Under the pieces are notes generated by a model that saw nothing but the letters and a program-made list of their open reading frames with translations, did not search any database and was not told the origin of the DNA. This document shows, piece after piece, positions 5,302 to 7,033 of a stretch of DNA of 7,033 bases. The DNA is from Octadecabacter sp. GTDB lineage: Bacteria > Pseudomonadota > Alphaproteobacteria > Rhodobacterales > Rhodobacteraceae. The DNA lies in contig JAHBAO020000277.1 in the NCBI GenBank assembly GCA_018500065.2, forward strand, positions 1 through 7,033, given 5' to 3'. The first letter of the stretch is position 1. Each line of letters begins with the position of its first letter. The position numbers and the translations under genes are program-made.

Positions 5302-6501
5302 ATGCTAGGACTAAACAAAAAAGACAGCACTTTGATGCTGGTTGTAATTGGGCTTGTTGTGTTTGCTCCGTTCCTTCTCAACCCCTTCCCCGAAGGCTCT
5401 GCGATGGCGCAGTTCAACGCGGGTTACCCCGATTTGATGCAGCGTTTCGTCATCTTCGGGATCCTCGCAATTGGCTTCAACATTCTGTTTGGCCTCACGG
5501 GTTACCTCAGCTTTGGACACGCCGCTTTCTTGGGTGTGGGTTCATACGCTGCGATTTGGTCACTGAAGCTGTTCACGCTGAACGTTATCCCGGCCATCAT
5601 CTTCGCGATTGTGATTGGTGGCCTGTTCGCTTGGGTTATCGGTAAGATCTCGCTGCGACGCTCGGGCATCTACTTCTCGATCCTGACACTTGCCTTTGCA
5701 CAAATGTCTTTCGCGATGGCCTACTCCGTTCTTACTCCGATTACGGGTGGTGAGACAGGGCTTCAGATCAAGAACACAGATAACCCTTTGCTTGGTGGGC
5801 CAACCGACGGCAGCATCGGACGCGCGAACTTGTTTGGCGCAGAGATGGGCAACTCGTTCGAGTTGGGCTTTGGCAACTGGGTGTTCACATTCAACCTTGG
5901 CTACTACATCGCAGCCCTTGCAATGCTGGTCGCTTTCTACCTGTCGATCCGCATCTTCCGCAGTCCCTTCGGCATCATGCTTCGTGCGGTTAAATCCAAC
6001 CAAAACCGGATGAACTACACAGGCCTGACACCAAAGGTATACACACTGTACGCCTTCGTGATTTCCGGCATGTATGCGGGTCTTGCGGGTGGTCTGATGG
6101 TTGCAATGGACACCCAAGTTGGACCTGAGCGGATGTTCTGGACCGCGTCTGGTGAAATCGTGATTATGACCATCCTTGGTGGTGCGGGCACATTGATTGG
6201 CCCCGTCCTAGGCGCTGGTTCGATCAAATACATGGAAAACATCCTGTCCAAGATCAACAAAGACGTTCTGCACCAGTGGTTCGCGTTCCTTCCGGACGGT
6301 TTGGAAGACGCAATGGTCGTCTTCGCCGATATCTTCGTCGGCAAGCAATGGCACTTCACGCTGGGTATCGTTTTCATGCTCGTCGTTATCTTCCTGCCAG
6401 GCGGCCTTGTTGAAGGCGCACAACGCCTTTCCGCCCGCTTTGGCCGTAAGAAAACAACAGACACCGCCGCCGACAGCTCCGCTGGCACACCTGCGGAATA
6501 A
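5302..6501 (+). CDS. LivM-type inner-membrane permease of the ABC importer
   Basis: A 399-residue polytopic membrane protein, the partner of the LivH-type permease. The LivM core is clear: ILAIGFNILFGLTGYLSFGHAAF (54-76), ISLRRSGIYFSILTLAFAQM (116-135), TGGETGL (148-154), the cytoplasmic EAA-like loop SPFGIMLRAVKSN (221-233) and GGAGTLIGPVLGA (293-305). Polar stretches at about 155-195 and 315-347 are probably loops or peripheral helices. The tail after about 375 is hydrophilic, Thr/Ala/Ser-rich and cytoplasmic. The start lies 3 bases after the upstream stop, with GGAGG (5289-5293) inside the end of the previous gene, so translation of the two permeases is likely coupled in about equal amounts. 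The assignment is firm. Confidence 0.93.
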   Translation: MLGLNKKDSTLMLVVIGLVVFAPFLLNPFPEGSAMAQFNAGYPDLMQRFVIFGILAIGFNILFGLTGYLSFGHAAFLGVGSYAAIWSLKLFTLNVIPAIIFAIVIGGLFAWVIGKISLRRSGIYFSILTLAFAQMSFAMAYSVLTPITGGETGLQIKNTDNPLLGGPTDGSIGRANLFGAEMGNSFELGFGNWVFTFNLGYYIAALAMLVAFYLSIRIFRSPFGIMLRAVKSNQNRMNYTGLTPKVYTLYAFVISGMYAGLAGGLMVAMDTQVGPERMFWTASGEIVIMTILGGAGTLIGPVLGAGSIKYMENILSKINKDVLHQWFAFLPDGLEDAMVVFADIFVGKQWHFTLGIVFMLVVIFLPGGLVEGAQRLSARFGRKKTTDTAADSSAGTPAE

Positions 6502-6512
6502 GGAGACAAACA

Positions 6513-7033
6513 ATGGCACTACTCTCAGTCAAAGGCGTCAACAAACGCTTCGGTGGCCTGCAAGCTTTAGGCGACGTAAACCTCGATGTGGTGGAAAACA
6601 CCTGCCACGCAATTATCGGCCCGAACGGGGCCGGTAAGTCTACCCTCCTCAACGTGCTGGTTGGCAAATTGATCCCTGACTCTGGATCGGTCGTGTTTGA
6701 CGGCGAATCCGTCTTGGGGCGCCAGCCACACGAGATCAACCAGATGGGCATTTCCCGCGTGTTCCAAACACCGGAAATCTTTGCTGACCTGAACGTCTTG
6801 GAAAACATGCTTATCCCGTGTTTCGCCAAACGTGACGGCGCCTTCCGGATGCACGCCATCGAAAGCGTGCGTCACGAGAAGGACATGATCGAAAAGGCCG
6901 AAAGCATGCTGTCTGAGGTCAACATGCTTGATAAGCGTGAAATGCTCGCGTCTTCCATGTCACGTGGCGACAAACGCCGCCTTGAGATGGCGATGTGTCT
7001 GGTTCAAGAGCCGCGCTTGCTGCTGCTGGATGA
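6513..7033 (+). CDS. LivG-type ABC transporter ATPase (partial, runs off the right edge)
   Basis: An open frame of 173 complete codons plus two bases, cut by the window edge. It powers the importer from the cytoplasmic side by ATP hydrolysis. The start region SVKGVNKRFGGLQAL is typical. The Walker A motif is GPNGAGKST (36-44), the Q-loop glutamine is Q85 in FQTPEIF, and Walker B begins at LLLLD (169-173), with the catalytic Glu codon falling on the edge. The signature reads SMSRGDKRRLEM (148-159) in place of LSGGQ or the common LivG form with GQQRRLE: the first glycine is Arg and Gln/Glu is Asp. The ATG follows AGGAGA with about 6 bases between and lies 11 bases after the LivM-type stop, so it is in the same operon. 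A second ATPase (LivF-type) would be expected within the next genes. Confidence 0.92.
   Translation, partial: MALLSVKGVNKRFGGLQALGDVNLDVVENTCHAIIGPNGAGKSTLLNVLVGKLIPDSGSVVFDGESVLGRQPHEINQMGISRVFQTPEIFADLNVLENMLIPCFAKRDGAFRMHAIESVRHEKDMIEKAESMLSEVNMLDKREMLASSMSRGDKRRLEMAMCLVQEPRLLLLD

Noticed and set aside
5560..6117. A 185-codon minus-strand frame opposite the LivM-type gene
   Set aside because: In register with the sense codons and explained by the same Leu/Ser codon bias; no ribosome binding site or domain seen.
1..7033. CRISPR arrays, tRNA or rRNA genes, insertion sequences, attachment sites or phage genes
   Set aside because: Reading both strands showed no regular repeats, no transposase or integrase motifs, no clover-leaf pattern and no terminal inverted repeats.

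Overview
The window looks like the chromosome of a marine alphaproteobacterium of the roseobacter group (Rhodobacterales). This rests on the protein sequences (a RamB/PccR-type regulator with a C-terminal Cys cluster, a Tat-type signal on a Liv-type binding protein, an SSS-type sensor kinase), the moderately high GC content and strong AGGA/GGAGG ribosome binding sites. The assignment is inference from family resemblance; no search was run.

The layout is two divergent gene blocks separated by a 225-base control region (2584-2808). The left block reads on the minus strand: an XRE/ScfR-family regulator (2583 to 1315), a stand-alone receiver protein (1208 to 840), a small two-helix membrane protein (821 to 537), and the N-terminus of a membrane protein that resembles the sodium:solute symporter part of a CbrA/CrbS-type sensor histidine kinase (540 to beyond the left edge). 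The last two genes overlap by ATGA. The right block reads on the plus strand and is a Liv-type (HAAT) ABC importer: a Tat-type periplasmic binding protein, two membrane permeases (LivH-like, LivM-like), and the first two thirds of a LivG-like ATPase cut by the right edge. The second ATPase and any linked enzyme would lie outside the window.

The blocks probably form one sensing-and-uptake unit. ScfR regulators (RamB, PccR) respond to short-chain acyl-CoA status, and CrbS-type kinases control acetate use. The control region carries repeated TTTRCAAN elements that resemble the operators of RamB and PccR. I infer that the importer takes up a carboxylic acid or a related acyl compound, or an amino acid degraded to one, and is controlled by the divergent block. 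The substrate cannot be read from the sequence.

Points most worth a second look: the middle of the regulator resembles a histidine-kinase dimerisation hairpin (with a His-Glu pair) where relatives carry an IrrE-like domain; the response regulator has no output domain; a small symporter-subunit-like protein is translationally coupled to the symporter-type sensor; and a perfect 11-bp hairpin followed by a C-rich, G-poor stretch separates the binding protein from its permeases.
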